Below, piece by piece: positions 37,658 through 46,929 of a stretch of DNA of 64,000 nt. Position 1 is the stretch's first letter, and each line of letters begins with the position of its first letter. The notes beneath the pieces are model-generated. The model had not been told where the DNA came from. It searched no databases and was given only the letters and a program-made list of their open reading frames with translations. The position numbers and the translations under genes were made by a program. Source of the stretch: Endozoicomonas sp. Mp262 (GTDB taxonomy: Bacteria > Pseudomonadota > Gammaproteobacteria > Pseudomonadales > Endozoicomonadaceae); the NCBI RefSeq assembly GCF_025643335.1, contig NZ_CP092489.1, positions 381,501-445,500 of the forward strand, read 5' to 3'.

Positions 37658-38549
37658 AGTCCTTCAAATCCTCCAGTGTAAAGCCTCCCACTCCCGCTTG
37701 AGTGACAGCTTTCATTCCACAGGCAGTGGCTAGCCCAGCTGTTTGTTCCAGAGCATAGTTCTTGCTCAGGCCAAAAAGATAACCCGCCATCATTGAGTCC
37801 CCGGCACCAACTGTACTGACAACTTTCACCTTGTCTGGGCGGGCATAACACCGATGATATTTGTTGATAAACCAGGCTCCCTCTTCGCCACAGGACAAAA
37901 CCACCTGATTAATGCCTTGCTCAATTAACTGATTGGCAAAGGTAACCCCACTCTCAATAGAAAGCTCTTGATCAGCCAACTCTGATAACTCATGGATATT
38001 GGGTTTAATCAAATCAGGTTTTACAGCCACTGCCCTTTTCAACGCCTCCCCACTGGTATCTACTGCAAGCCTATAGCCCAGTGATTTAATTGCTCTCAAG
38101 AATTGCCCATAAGCCAAAGCGTTTATACCCGGAGGCAGACTTCCACACACTGCAACAAAAGTCTCAGCAGGGGCATTTTTTATAACCTCAAGAACGAGCG
38201 AAAGATCATTTTCTGTCGCCTGGAATCCAGGAAAGTTAATATCAGTTACTTCTGCATCGGGGCCATTGACCAGTTTAATATTCGAACGAACACTGCCTTC
38301 CACCGAGATAAATTTATCTGTAATCTGATGCTCAGTCAGGTAGTGGCTAAAAAATTGTTGATTCCTTTGCCCCATTAACCCTGTGGCAACCACTTCCTCA
38401 CCAAGATCTGCCAGGACCCGGGCAACATTAATACCTTTACCGCCCGCTGTTTCTGTGACATCACGAACTTTATTAACCGCTCCCAGCTGCAGACGATCCA
38501 GTTGTACCGTTTGATCAACAGCAGGGTTCAGGGTAACCGTAACGATCAT
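37632..38549 (-). CDS. fruK: 1-phosphofructokinase (PfkB family)
   Basis: This enzyme phosphorylates fructose-1-phosphate made by the fructose PTS. The 305-aa protein has the class start MIVTVTLNPAVDQTVQLDRL, the glycine loop TAGGKGINVARVL, CGSLPPGI in the middle, and the catalytic Asp in STVGAGDSMMAGYL. Its start codon overlaps the stop of an HPr-like tail (ATGA), as expected downstream of fruB. No fruA permease is found on the 3' side. A tagatose-6-phosphate kinase is the alternative. Confidence 0.88.
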   Translation of the reverse strand: MIVTVTLNPAVDQTVQLDRLQLGAVNKVRDVTETAGGKGINVARVLADLGEEVVATGLMGQRNQQFFSHYLTEHQITDKFISVEGSVRSNIKLVNGPDAEVTDINFPGFQATENDLSLVLEVIKNAPAETFVAVCGSLPPGINALAYGQFLRAIKSLGYRLAVDTSGEALKRAVAVKPDLIKPNIHELSELADQELSIESGVTFANQLIEQGINQVVLSCGEEGAWFINKYHRCYARPDKVKVVSTVGAGDSMMAGYLFGLSKNYALEQTAGLATACGMKAVTQAGVGGFTLEDLKDFISGGIIP

Positions 38550-38749
38550 TTTACAAGGCTCCCTACAATAAATTCATCAAGCACCTGTATGACATCAGAT
38601 CCAACTACTTCCAATTCAATATCGGTTCCTTTGGTAATTACAAGACTCAATAGTTTTATTCGGCTTTTAACACAAGCAGTTTTATCATAAGGAGTAGCAG
38701 TATAACAGATCAGATATACTTTAAGCTGACAGTTTGGAGCCTCGCTCAC
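38546..38749 (-). pseudogene. C-terminal remnant of an HPr/FPr domain (fruB relic)
   Basis: The last 42 codons read KSRIKLLSLVITKGTDIELE and continue to DEFIVGSLVK, which matches the C-terminal half of an HPr domain (compare SIIQLLKLGVTKGSEITLTV of the intact HPr at 30608). The His-containing first half and any EIIA domain are missing; the preceding residues (MSEAPNCQLKVYL) are unrelated. The position directly before fruK, with an ATGA overlap, indicates the tail of a lost fruB. Confidence 0.75.
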
Positions 38750-38810
38750 TTTGGATCAAGGCTTGAATCCAGTACTGCTCAGGCTGTTTTATAGAAGAGA
38801 GGAGGTTACT

Positions 38811-40703
38811 TTACATTGTGTCACCAATAATGATAGCGCAAAGCCTGTGAAATTGAGAAAGGTCATCTGATTTCGTTAAATCTAAACAACACCGGATAAG
38901 AGAAACAATATTACAGGTTGCATTTTTTCCTCTGAGTGTATTAAATCTTTTTACTTGGTCGACCGCATGATCTTTACCCCATAGCCGCTCAAGGTATTGA
39001 AAAGTCTTTGACTCTTTTTGCTCCATTTCTGTAGGGAGGGTTATGTCAGAAAAAAGCATAGTGTTAGGCTTATTGAACGTCATTGTTGCTTTCGCATATA
39101 AAAGACGTTCATCCTCAGGCGTTTTTTGTAAATGCGAACCCTCTTCTTCTGAACTTTGAATAGAGAATACAGCATAAAGGGCTTGCATCAGCGGTTGTTG
39201 TAGAAAATTATAACAAGAAGAAATCTTACTGACATATTCTGGTGATTTGTCTTTAGCATCGGGTAGAAAATGAACAAGTGTTTGAAATTTCGAGAAGTGC
39301 ATAATCATCAGTTCAGCAAATTTTGCTGGATCTTCTTGTGTAATCTGTTTTATTTGTTCTCTTCCCACGATATCAAAAAAGAGGTCGAGAGCACCTATGG
39401 CAGCAGGTACCGTAAAACTTACGACATTTTCTCCCACTCCAAATGTTAAACTCTCTTTAAGGTTACTCTTTGTCTCACTCTCTAAGATACAACCATAGTA
39501 AGGGTTATCTTCCTGAGCGCCATATAAATGAGCATAAATAAAATCAGTCATATAAACACATGCTAGTGTACTGTATAAGTTGCAGGACTCTGAAAGGCCA
39601 AAATCATATACAGTGTCAACTCCAATGACCTTACCAAACGTACGCAACCCAGCAAACCCTAGTGATAGATTCATTTTTGTGTAATGAATGAGAAAGTCTT
39701 TACATACTTCAAGGGTAACAATAGGGTTAGGGGCAGGAAAATAGAATGAAGTATATGGGGTTACGGGCAGAGAGGTGGATTGTGCTACACCTCCATGAAA
39801 ACTACCCGCCTCTAATTCAGTTTTAAAAAGCTCATTAATTTTATCAAGTAGATTCACAACTACTGCAAAGATTTTATCCCTGTATTCAGTCGAGACAATA
39901 TTAGCATCGCGTAAAAGATTTTGGTCTGCCATTGCCTCTAATGCTTTAAGTGCATCCATATTTGAATAACCAAATATCATGACGCGCCCAGCAAATTCTT
40001 TTACCGCTTCTCCCTTCTGTGACTGGGATAATTTACTCTCGTTTATATAAAGTAGAAGGCCAAAAAGATTGGCTATAGCTTTTGAGAGTTCGACTCGCTG
40101 CGCACAAGATTCTAGTACCTCTCCAACCTCCCCATCTTTTATGCTATTAAGTGAAAATGTATTTATTCTATTTAGCAGTTCTGTATTCTTACAAACTCTA
40201 TGAATATGCTTTGCTAACTTTTCGCTATCAAAAGAAAATTCCAGCCATTGTTCTAATTGTTCACTACCTTTACGATTAGAGCAAGTTTGCATAGCTGTTT
40301 TTGTTTTCGCCAATGAGGAATTTCCAGAAGCCTGGCATCTACCTTTTGGAGTCATATCACCTTCATTTGGTGAATTTAATGAGATTTGCGCCATCTTTGA
40401 TTGAGTTACTAGTTGAGAGAGCCTTTCCCTTTCTTCTGGTTTAAATTTAAGTTCATGATATAATTTATTACCATCCAGTACTATATATATTCCTTTGGGT
40501 ACACAACATCCCCTTTCAAGTAAGTGTACAAGCGCCGCATAAGATAAGGTCTGTCCGTGACTAGCAGATTGTCTGAATGGAACAACTGAACTGCTACTTT
40601 TTTTTGAGTTAACTCCTCCAGCCCAGCTTATTTCAGGTTGTAAAGAAACTAAAAGTATTAATCTTATACTATAGACAAAAATCAGTTTAGCATTATCTTT
40701 CAT
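38811..40703 (-). CDS. Orphan exported protein (630 aa)
   Basis: I do not recognise the family. AGGAG lies seven bases before the ATG. Residues 1-28 are a signal peptide (LIFVYSIRLILLVSLQPEI, cut after SWA). The mature protein is largely helical with scattered Cys (GCCVPKG near 65, CNLYSTLACVYM near 375, and CNIVSLIRCCLD near the C-terminus). AT-rich composition and lack of relatives I can name place it with the other exported orphans of this region. Confidence 0.6.
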   Translation of the reverse strand: MKDNAKLIFVYSIRLILLVSLQPEISWAGGVNSKKSSSSVVPFRQSASHGQTLSYAALVHLLERGCCVPKGIYIVLDGNKLYHELKFKPEERERLSQLVTQSKMAQISLNSPNEGDMTPKGRCQASGNSSLAKTKTAMQTCSNRKGSEQLEQWLEFSFDSEKLAKHIHRVCKNTELLNRINTFSLNSIKDGEVGEVLESCAQRVELSKAIANLFGLLLYINESKLSQSQKGEAVKEFAGRVMIFGYSNMDALKALEAMADQNLLRDANIVSTEYRDKIFAVVVNLLDKINELFKTELEAGSFHGGVAQSTSLPVTPYTSFYFPAPNPIVTLEVCKDFLIHYTKMNLSLGFAGLRTFGKVIGVDTVYDFGLSESCNLYSTLACVYMTDFIYAHLYGAQEDNPYYGCILESETKSNLKESLTFGVGENVVSFTVPAAIGALDLFFDIVGREQIKQITQEDPAKFAELMIMHFSKFQTLVHFLPDAKDKSPEYVSKISSCYNFLQQPLMQALYAVFSIQSSEEEGSHLQKTPEDERLLYAKATMTFNKPNTMLFSDITLPTEMEQKESKTFQYLERLWGKDHAVDQVKRFNTLRGKNATCNIVSLIRCCLDLTKSDDLSQFHRLCAIIIGDTM

Positions 40704-41200
40704 AGTATTCTCCTAATAAAAAAACGATCAAAACCAATCAGAGAAATCACTTATCTTAGCCATAATTATCTTCCAAACAAAATCTAACAAAAAGATCATC
40801 TCACAAGGCTTATGATTATAGCCCAAGATATTTTATTAAATAAAATCCATTGAGCTTCTATATCAAATAAAAAACAATAAAAGAAGACACCTTTAATATC
40901 ATTAAAAGTTTTATATACTGCATTTAAGTACAAGATTGAACAATTTTAACCATTGTCTTGCAAGATCCATCTTAACCATTGAAGGAATACTACAACACCA
41001 GAGGCATGCCAATTAAAACAATGCTATATATTTAAAAAAACAGGTTTATTAAATTATCGTCCTAAATTAAAAAACAAATTATAAAAAGTTTCTGGTGGCT
41101 GCAAATTTGGGCAAGGCACATTTTATAAGCAGCTTCGCTGACTGAGCAGGGTATCAAAATCTGGTTTTCTAGCTAGCAGCCTGTCGGACTTAGCTCTGAT
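40704..41200. other. AT-rich gene-free gap
   Basis: About 500 bases without a supported gene, repeat or terminator. It separates the exported orphan's promoter side from the 3' end of the flagellar operon. A run of A/T-rich sequence at 40820-41070 may hold a promoter. Confidence 0.4.
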
Positions 41201-41632
41201 TTAGTCTGAAGCTGGCTGAAACCTACTATTAACCAAATCATCAACCAGAGCCTGTTCTTTGCGTTCAGCCTCTATTTTCCGGAGCGTTTGCTGTTGGGAA
41301 ACCTTCTTTTCCAATGCATCCAGCTTTTGTTTTTCTTCAAACACCTTTTGATTACATAATTCAGATTGCTGCTTATCCTGTTCTACCTGCTGAAGCTGAT
41401 GCAGGGCCATTTGCTGGAGGTAGTCAACAAAGTGTCGACGATTTAACAAAGCCAGGCGGTTAAACGTCAGACCTTCCGCCGGGCTATACTCACTTTGTAT
41501 CTGTTGCAGGTAATCCAGTTGCTGCCGATGGCTTTTTAATTGGGCAGACGCTTTAACTGCCGCTTTCAACGCTTTATTGTAAATTTGCTGTTGAACCTTA
41601 AGCTTCTTTTCCAGCAGCCTTAAAGTATTCAT
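41201..41632 (-). CDS. fliJ: Flagellar export chaperone FliJ
   Basis: The 143-aa protein is a continuous coiled coil (LEKKLKVQQQIYNKALKAAV and RHFVDYLQQMALHQLQQVEQ), as expected for FliJ, which works with the FliI ATPase in flagellar type III export. Its length is typical. It overlaps fliI by four bases. It is the last gene of the operon here; fliK is not present downstream. Confidence 0.85.
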   Translation of the reverse strand: MNTLRLLEKKLKVQQQIYNKALKAAVKASAQLKSHRQQLDYLQQIQSEYSPAEGLTFNRLALLNRRHFVDYLQQMALHQLQQVEQDKQQSELCNQKVFEEKQKLDALEKKVSQQQTLRKIEAERKEQALVDDLVNSRFQPASD

Positions 41633-42999
41633 GCAGTGACCGTCCTATCGGGAGAAACTGCCGCCTTTTTCAGATGCCCCCAAATTGACATTAACTGATT
41701 GAGGCAGGCTTCCAGCCCAATTTGTTCATACACTCCCTGCTGGAGATAGCCTTTAATGGCAGGATACACTTCAATAGCCAGATCCAGTTCCGGGTCACTC
41801 CCTCTCTGATAAGCACCAATGGCCATTAGCTCTTTGGCTTCATTATATTGGGAGTGAAGTGCCTTCAGTTTATGGACGCAATTCATATGCTCTTCCGAAA
41901 CCACCAATGGCATCACCCGACTGATGGACTTCTCAATATCAATCGCTGGGTAATGGCCACTATCCGCCAGCTCCCGGGTCAATACAATATGTCCATCCAG
42001 TACCGACCTTGCTGAGTCTGCAATGGGATCAAGCATATCATCCCCCTCCACCAGCACAGTATAAAAAGCGGTGATAGCCCCCTGGTTTGCAGCTCCATTG
42101 CCAGCCCGTTCCAGTAACCGGGCGATATGACTAAAGACAGAAGGCGCATAACCACGGGTTGCCGGAGCTTCCCCCACAGATAAGGCAATTTCCCGCTGTG
42201 CCTGGGCATAACGGGTCAGAGAATCCATCAGCAATAAAACAGACTTTCCCCTATCACGGTAGTACTCAGCCAGGCGATGACACACCAGCGCAGCCCTGAG
42301 TCTCATAACCGGTGATTCATCCGCCGGAGCTGCAACCACAATCGCTTTTTTCAATCCCTCAGGTCCCAGGGTATGTTCGATAAACTCCCGAACCTCCCGT
42401 CCCCGTTCACCAATCATCCCCACAATGACCACATCAGCCCCCGTATTCCGGGTCATCATTCCCAACAACACGCTTTTTCCCACACCACTGCCAGCAAATA
42501 GCCCCATGCGCTGCCCCTGACCCACAGCCAACATGCCATTGATGGCCCTGACCCCCACATCCAGTATTTGTTTTACAGGCTGCCTCGATAGTGGATTAAT
42601 GGGTTCCGGGTTCAGGGAAATCATTTCCGTACAGTTGATTTTACCGGCCTCATCCAAGGGTTCTCCCAAACCATTCAGGACTCTGCCCAGCAATTCATCC
42701 CCTACCGGTATACTACTGTCTTCTGCCAGGGGCATAACCCGGTCGCCGGGTCCAACACCTTCAGGCATGGCCAATGGCATTAGATAGTGCCGGTCATCAT
42801 TGAAGCCAACCACTTCAGCTTCAAACTGCCTGCCCCGTGCCGTAAGAATACTGCAACGCTGCCCTGTGGACAGTTGGCAGCCGGTTGCCTCAAGCACCAG
42901 TCCTTTCATCCGGGTCAGGCGTCCATAGACCTTTGCAACAGGAACCTGTCCAAGCCTCTCTTTTACGCTATTAAATCGGGACAAGCTTCCGTCAGTCAC
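41629..42999 (-). CDS. fliI: Flagellar export ATPase FliI
   Basis: The 456-aa ATPase powers flagellar type III export. The Walker A loop AGSGVGKS is at residues 169-176, followed by GMIGERGREVREFIE, the Walker B region VLLLMDSLTRYAQAQREI, and ATRGYAPSVF. The N-terminal domain has the GRLTRMKGLVLEATG start common to the family. It overlaps fliH and fliJ by four bases each. Confidence 0.95.
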   Translation of the reverse strand: MTDGSLSRFNSVKERLGQVPVAKVYGRLTRMKGLVLEATGCQLSTGQRCSILTARGRQFEAEVVGFNDDRHYLMPLAMPEGVGPGDRVMPLAEDSSIPVGDELLGRVLNGLGEPLDEAGKINCTEMISLNPEPINPLSRQPVKQILDVGVRAINGMLAVGQGQRMGLFAGSGVGKSVLLGMMTRNTGADVVIVGMIGERGREVREFIEHTLGPEGLKKAIVVAAPADESPVMRLRAALVCHRLAEYYRDRGKSVLLLMDSLTRYAQAQREIALSVGEAPATRGYAPSVFSHIARLLERAGNGAANQGAITAFYTVLVEGDDMLDPIADSARSVLDGHIVLTRELADSGHYPAIDIEKSISRVMPLVVSEEHMNCVHKLKALHSQYNEAKELMAIGAYQRGSDPELDLAIEVYPAIKGYLQQGVYEQIGLEACLNQLMSIWGHLKKAAVSPDRTVTA

Positions 43000-43802
43000 G
43001 CACCACTCCTTTCCAGTTCTTCCGGTAATACCTCCCGAACCACATCCATACAGGCAGAGAGACGGTCTTCAACAGATGCAGAGGCCTCCACCTGATCTGT
43101 GACTATACGACAGTCGCCAGGCTCAATAGTAATATCCTCTATCAGGGACCACCCCTCACCACTCCCTGATTGAAACTGCTTGATATGAAGAAGGTCGCTG
43201 GGATTGACATGTATTGCCAGTTTTTCAGCATTCTCTGGCAGATGTTGCAGGGCTTCATGGACAATGGCTGTAATCGCCTCGGGCTGGAGCTTGAGTTCGG
43301 TACGAATAACGCTTCGACAAACCTCTTTGACCATTTCTGCCAACCAGTGATAAAGCTCCTGCTTTCGTCCGGAAAATAAATGTTCAAAGCCCTGTAAATT
43401 CTGGCTCAAACTGTTCAGCACTTTCTGGATTTCTTCCTGCCCCTGGCTTAACCCTTCCCGATATCCCTTTTCATGTCCCTCGGAACAGGCGTGCTGCAAA
43501 GCATCACGCTGTCCCTGTTCACGTCCCTGGGACATCCCATCCATCGTACCCACCTCAATCCCCTGGCGATAACCGGAATCATAGGCTTCCTGTCTGGCTG
43601 CCTCCAGGATTTCCTGGCTAACCATATGGGTTCTGTTTTGAACCCCTTCCTGCCCAGTCCCTAACTCTATTGCTTTAGGGCTATCTCCAGACCCGGAGTC
43701 CAGTTTGGTAATGGGTGACAGATTACCTGCCAGCTCACCGTAATTGGGAAAACGGTGACGCTTAAAAGCAACACCTGACTTGAAAATGGTGACTTTTCTC
43801 AT
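42996..43802 (-). CDS. fliH: Flagellar assembly protein FliH
   Basis: FliH is the stator-like regulator of FliI. The 268-aa protein has a variable N-terminus, then a Gly-spaced helical segment (YDSGYRQGIEVGTMDGMSQG and EGHEKGYREGLSQGQEE) showing the GxxxG-like pattern of FliH, and the C-terminal E-like domain (EVCRSVIRTELKLQPEAITA to GDCRIVTDQVEASASVEDRL). It shares one base with fliG. Confidence 0.88.
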   Translation of the reverse strand: MRKVTIFKSGVAFKRHRFPNYGELAGNLSPITKLDSGSGDSPKAIELGTGQEGVQNRTHMVSQEILEAARQEAYDSGYRQGIEVGTMDGMSQGREQGQRDALQHACSEGHEKGYREGLSQGQEEIQKVLNSLSQNLQGFEHLFSGRKQELYHWLAEMVKEVCRSVIRTELKLQPEAITAIVHEALQHLPENAEKLAIHVNPSDLLHIKQFQSGSGEGWSLIEDITIEPGDCRIVTDQVEASASVEDRLSACMDVVREVLPEELERSGA

Positions 43803-44803
43803 TATTCCACCATTTCCTCAGCTGTAAGACTGCGAGTAATCTCCCCATCCTTCGCCAGTTTGCGGGCAATTTCCATCACCTCCTTTCGAGCATCCTTAAC
43901 CTGGCTGGCCCGAACCACACCAATGGCTTCCATATTATTCTTCAGGTAATTAGCCGTCCGCTTGGTCATGGTTCCAACCACCTTGTTAAAGACATTTTCC
44001 GGAGCCCCCTTCATGGCCATGGCCAGCAGCTCTTGTGGAACTTCCTGCAGAAGTCGCTGTACCGCCTCCTCATCAAGCATGGCAATATGCTCAAAGATAA
44101 ACATCTCCTGCTCCAGCTCAACGGCCATGGTGGAATTGTGCTCCTTGAAGTGCTCCAGCAAATCATTGGCACTCTGTTCACCCATGCTATTCATAATACC
44201 GGCCACCTGTTTCATGCCACTAATCTGGGTACTGTGCCGGGCTGTTAACTCACCACCGGGATCATCAAAAATCAGGTTCAGTTCCTTGATAATTTCCGGG
44301 CTTAACTCTTCCAGGGCTGCAATTCGCTTCAACAGTGATTTATGATTTTTTTCCGGTAGACGACTTAAGACTTCTGCCGCCTGTTCCGACTCCAGGTATG
44401 AAAGCACTACAGCCTGTAGCTGTGGATGTTCATTAATAATCAGGCCGGCAATGGAATTCGGGTCCATCCATTTCATCACCTCCAGGCAACGGCTATTTTC
44501 ATCATCAAAGATGGAGTCCAGCATGCCCCGGGCATCATTCTCTCCCAGTGCTATTTTCAGTGCATTCTCCAGATATTTCCGGGTTCCACCGGCTACACCA
44601 CTTTCATAGCGGTACTCATAGAAAAAATTATTAATAACATTCTGAACATCCAGCCTTTTCATGGCTGGCATGGCCGACATTGACTGACTAATCTCATGAA
44701 CTTCACTTCTGGATAACTGTTTAAAAACAGCCGCTGTTGCTTCCTCTCCCAGACTTAATAACAGCGTTGCAACATTGCGGTAGCGGTCAGGTTTTTTTGC
44801 CAT
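43802..44803 (-). CDS. fliG: Flagellar motor switch protein FliG
   Basis: FliG is the torque-generating C-ring protein. The 333-aa length is normal. The middle domain carries the EHPQLQAVVLSYLESEQAAE motif. The C-terminal domain contains FEHIAMLDEEAVQRLLQEVP and the charged torque helix TKRTANYLKNNMEAIGVVRA. Three bases separate it from fliF. Confidence 0.95.
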   Translation of the reverse strand: MAKKPDRYRNVATLLLSLGEEATAAVFKQLSRSEVHEISQSMSAMPAMKRLDVQNVINNFFYEYRYESGVAGGTRKYLENALKIALGENDARGMLDSIFDDENSRCLEVMKWMDPNSIAGLIINEHPQLQAVVLSYLESEQAAEVLSRLPEKNHKSLLKRIAALEELSPEIIKELNLIFDDPGGELTARHSTQISGMKQVAGIMNSMGEQSANDLLEHFKEHNSTMAVELEQEMFIFEHIAMLDEEAVQRLLQEVPQELLAMAMKGAPENVFNKVVGTMTKRTANYLKNNMEAIGVVRASQVKDARKEVMEIARKLAKDGEITRSLTAEEMVE

Positions 44804-44806
44804 GGT

Positions 44807-46456
44807 TTAGTTCTCTTCCTGATAGATCCATTGTTTCAAGACATGAGCAACTTTCTTAGGCTCCTGCTCTGCCAGCTTCTTGATATGGTTAAGCTGCGTT
44901 TCAAATACACTTAATTCCGGTGGATTCAGCGTCATATACTCATCCAGCAATTCCGGATGCTCCAGAACGGCTTTCTTGGGCTTACCATCATCCTCTTCTT
45001 CCTCTTCCTCAACAGGAGCAGGTAATTCCGGAGCCACCAGCATTTGGGTGGTGATTGGGCGCAACAGGAAGATGATAACGGCCAGCCCCAGTATGGCTCC
45101 GACCCCATAGCGCACGTAATACAGCATATTGGGGTCTTGCCACCAGGGAATCGGATCGAAGGTTTGTTCAGGTAAACTGATAAACGGCGCCGTATGAATA
45201 CTCACCTGATCATTCCGCACCGTGGAAAAGCCCACAGCATCCTGAATCAAACGGGTCATGCTATCCAGCCGTTCCTGAGTGAGTTCACCGGTAATTTCTG
45301 CCACGTCAGGGCTATTATTCAGAACAACAGCAATGCTTAACCGCTGTAACTGTCCCTGTTGATAGGAGGTGTGCCGAACCGTCCTGTTTAACTCATAGTT
45401 CCGGGTGTATTCATTCTGGGTCAGAGGGTTAATGGCTGCATCTTCACCGGCATTCTGATTGATGGTTTCAGGAGGCTGATTACTGGTGGAGCCCGGCACA
45501 CCCTGGGCAATATCGGTAATACCGGTTCTCTCACGCCCCCTTTCACTTCTTACACTTCTATTTCTGGGATCAAACTGCTCAGCGGTTTGCTCTATCCGGT
45601 CAAAGCTGACATCCGCCGAAACCTGTACCCTATAGTTACTGGAGCCAACAATGGGATCAAGCAAATGCCCGACCCTGTTAATATATTGCTGTTCAATGGT
45701 TTTGATAATCTGGATTTGATTGTTGGCCATGGCAATATCGCCATCACCCACATTAATGTTTCTGGAAAGCAGGTTGCCATTTTGGTCAATAACCGAGACA
45801 CCGCTTTTCTCCATACCCTCCACACTGCTGGCCACCAGGTTGACAATGGCATCCACCTGCCTTGACTCCAGCTGACTGCCTGGAAAGAGATCAATAAAAA
45901 CAGAAGCCGAGGGTTTGGTTTGTTTTCTCACAAAGGCTGATCGTTTCGGTATGGCCAGATGAACCCGGGCATTCCTCACTGCATTAAGGCTGATAATGGT
46001 TCTGACCAATTCACCCTCTAACCCCCGGCGGTAGCGAGCACCCTCTATAAACTGGCTGGTACCAAGCCCCTGTTCCTTATCCAAAAGCTCAAGCCCGTCC
46101 GGCAGGTTAGCCTTGATGCCCGACGCCGAGAGTTCCATCCGGGCTTCCCGAAGCTTCGCCGCATCCACCATCACCTGACCACTTTCCGGATTTATCTGAT
46201 AGGCAAATCCTTTGCTCTCCAGTATTTCAACAATACTGGAGGTGTCATACATTTCCTGGTTTCCGTAGAGAGGCTGATAGCTGACATTATGGCTCCAGAT
46301 AATGGCAACAATAGTTGCTGCCAGCACACCGGCAAGCATCACCAGCAGCATACCCTGGCGAGCGGGCTTTTCCGTGATGTAGTCACGAATCTGTCCCACG
46401 GCCTTACGTATGGCTGTTAGTGCTTTTTTACCCGATGCCTTTTTCTTCTCGGCCAT
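44807..46456 (-). CDS. fliF: Flagellar MS-ring protein FliF
   Basis: FliF forms the inner-membrane ring of the flagellar basal body. The 549-aa protein has two membrane helices (about residues 37-56 and 445-466) around the periplasmic ring-building domains. Landmarks are YQPLYGNQEMYDTSSIVEIL, the YscJ-type segment ALPDGLELLDKE-like stretch near 120, and RVHLAIPKRSAFVRKQTKPS. The C-terminal FliG-binding tail is LNPPELSVFETQLNHIKKLA. A repeat element sits between it and fliE. Confidence 0.95.
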   Translation of the reverse strand: MAEKKKASGKKALTAIRKAVGQIRDYITEKPARQGMLLVMLAGVLAATIVAIIWSHNVSYQPLYGNQEMYDTSSIVEILESKGFAYQINPESGQVMVDAAKLREARMELSASGIKANLPDGLELLDKEQGLGTSQFIEGARYRRGLEGELVRTIISLNAVRNARVHLAIPKRSAFVRKQTKPSASVFIDLFPGSQLESRQVDAIVNLVASSVEGMEKSGVSVIDQNGNLLSRNINVGDGDIAMANNQIQIIKTIEQQYINRVGHLLDPIVGSSNYRVQVSADVSFDRIEQTAEQFDPRNRSVRSERGRERTGITDIAQGVPGSTSNQPPETINQNAGEDAAINPLTQNEYTRNYELNRTVRHTSYQQGQLQRLSIAVVLNNSPDVAEITGELTQERLDSMTRLIQDAVGFSTVRNDQVSIHTAPFISLPEQTFDPIPWWQDPNMLYYVRYGVGAILGLAVIIFLLRPITTQMLVAPELPAPVEEEEEEDDGKPKKAVLEHPELLDEYMTLNPPELSVFETQLNHIKKLAEQEPKKVAHVLKQWIYQEEN

Positions 46457-46513
46457 AAGAGCTCCGATTGGCTAGTACATCATCTCAATGCATTTGATGT
46501 GTTCAGTGGTTCC

Positions 46514-46568
46514 TCCCGTTCCCGGCGTTCTGAGGTTATCGCCAAACCCTCTTCTCGCTGGGAACGAG
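46514..46568. repeat. Short CTCGTTCCCAGCG-family element between fliF and fliE
   Basis: The arms TCCCGTTCCCGGCG and CGCTGGGAACGAG face each other in about 55 bases. It is the shortest family member and lies inside the flagellar operon. Confidence 0.6.
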
Positions 46569-46603
46569 TCTGCACGTCAAACTCATTGAAACCCTATACT
46601 GGA

Positions 46604-46927
46604 TTAAACCTGCATTCTCATAATTTCTTCATAGGCAGCAACTGCCTTATTTCTCACCTGTACCAATGCCTGAAAGGCAAGCCCCGCCTTCTGGCCTGCC
46701 AGCATTGCTCCCATCAGGTCATTGCTTTCTCCCGTTTCAACCTGGGTACGCAAGGTATTAGCATCCTGCTGTTTTTGATTGACGGCATTCAGGGCACTTT
46801 TTAATAAATCACCAAAACCGGAAGATGCCCCTTCAGCCACTTCCACCGGGGTTAGTTTGGTTGCCTTGCCAAGGTTAATAAACGGCTGGGTATCCAGTGA
46901 TGTTCGATTCAGATTGCCTGCATCCAT
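46604..46927 (-). CDS. fliE: Flagellar hook-basal body protein FliE
   Basis: FliE is the adaptor joining the MS ring to the rod. The 107-aa length is typical. The conserved region is SGFGDLLKSALNAVNQKQQD followed by GLAFQALVQVRNKAVAAYEE near the C-terminus. It begins two bases after the regulator's stop, so the two genes are cotranscribed. Confidence 0.9.
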   Translation of the reverse strand: MDAGNLNRTSLDTQPFINLGKATKLTPVEVAEGASSGFGDLLKSALNAVNQKQQDANTLRTQVETGESNDLMGAMLAGQKAGLAFQALVQVRNKAVAAYEEIMRMQV

Positions 46928-46929
46928 AT

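Noticed and set aside
41201-46927. Virulence type III secretion cluster
   Set aside because: FliE, FliG with its torque helix, and FliJ next to an FlrC-type regulator mark it as flagellar; no secretin or needle genes are present.
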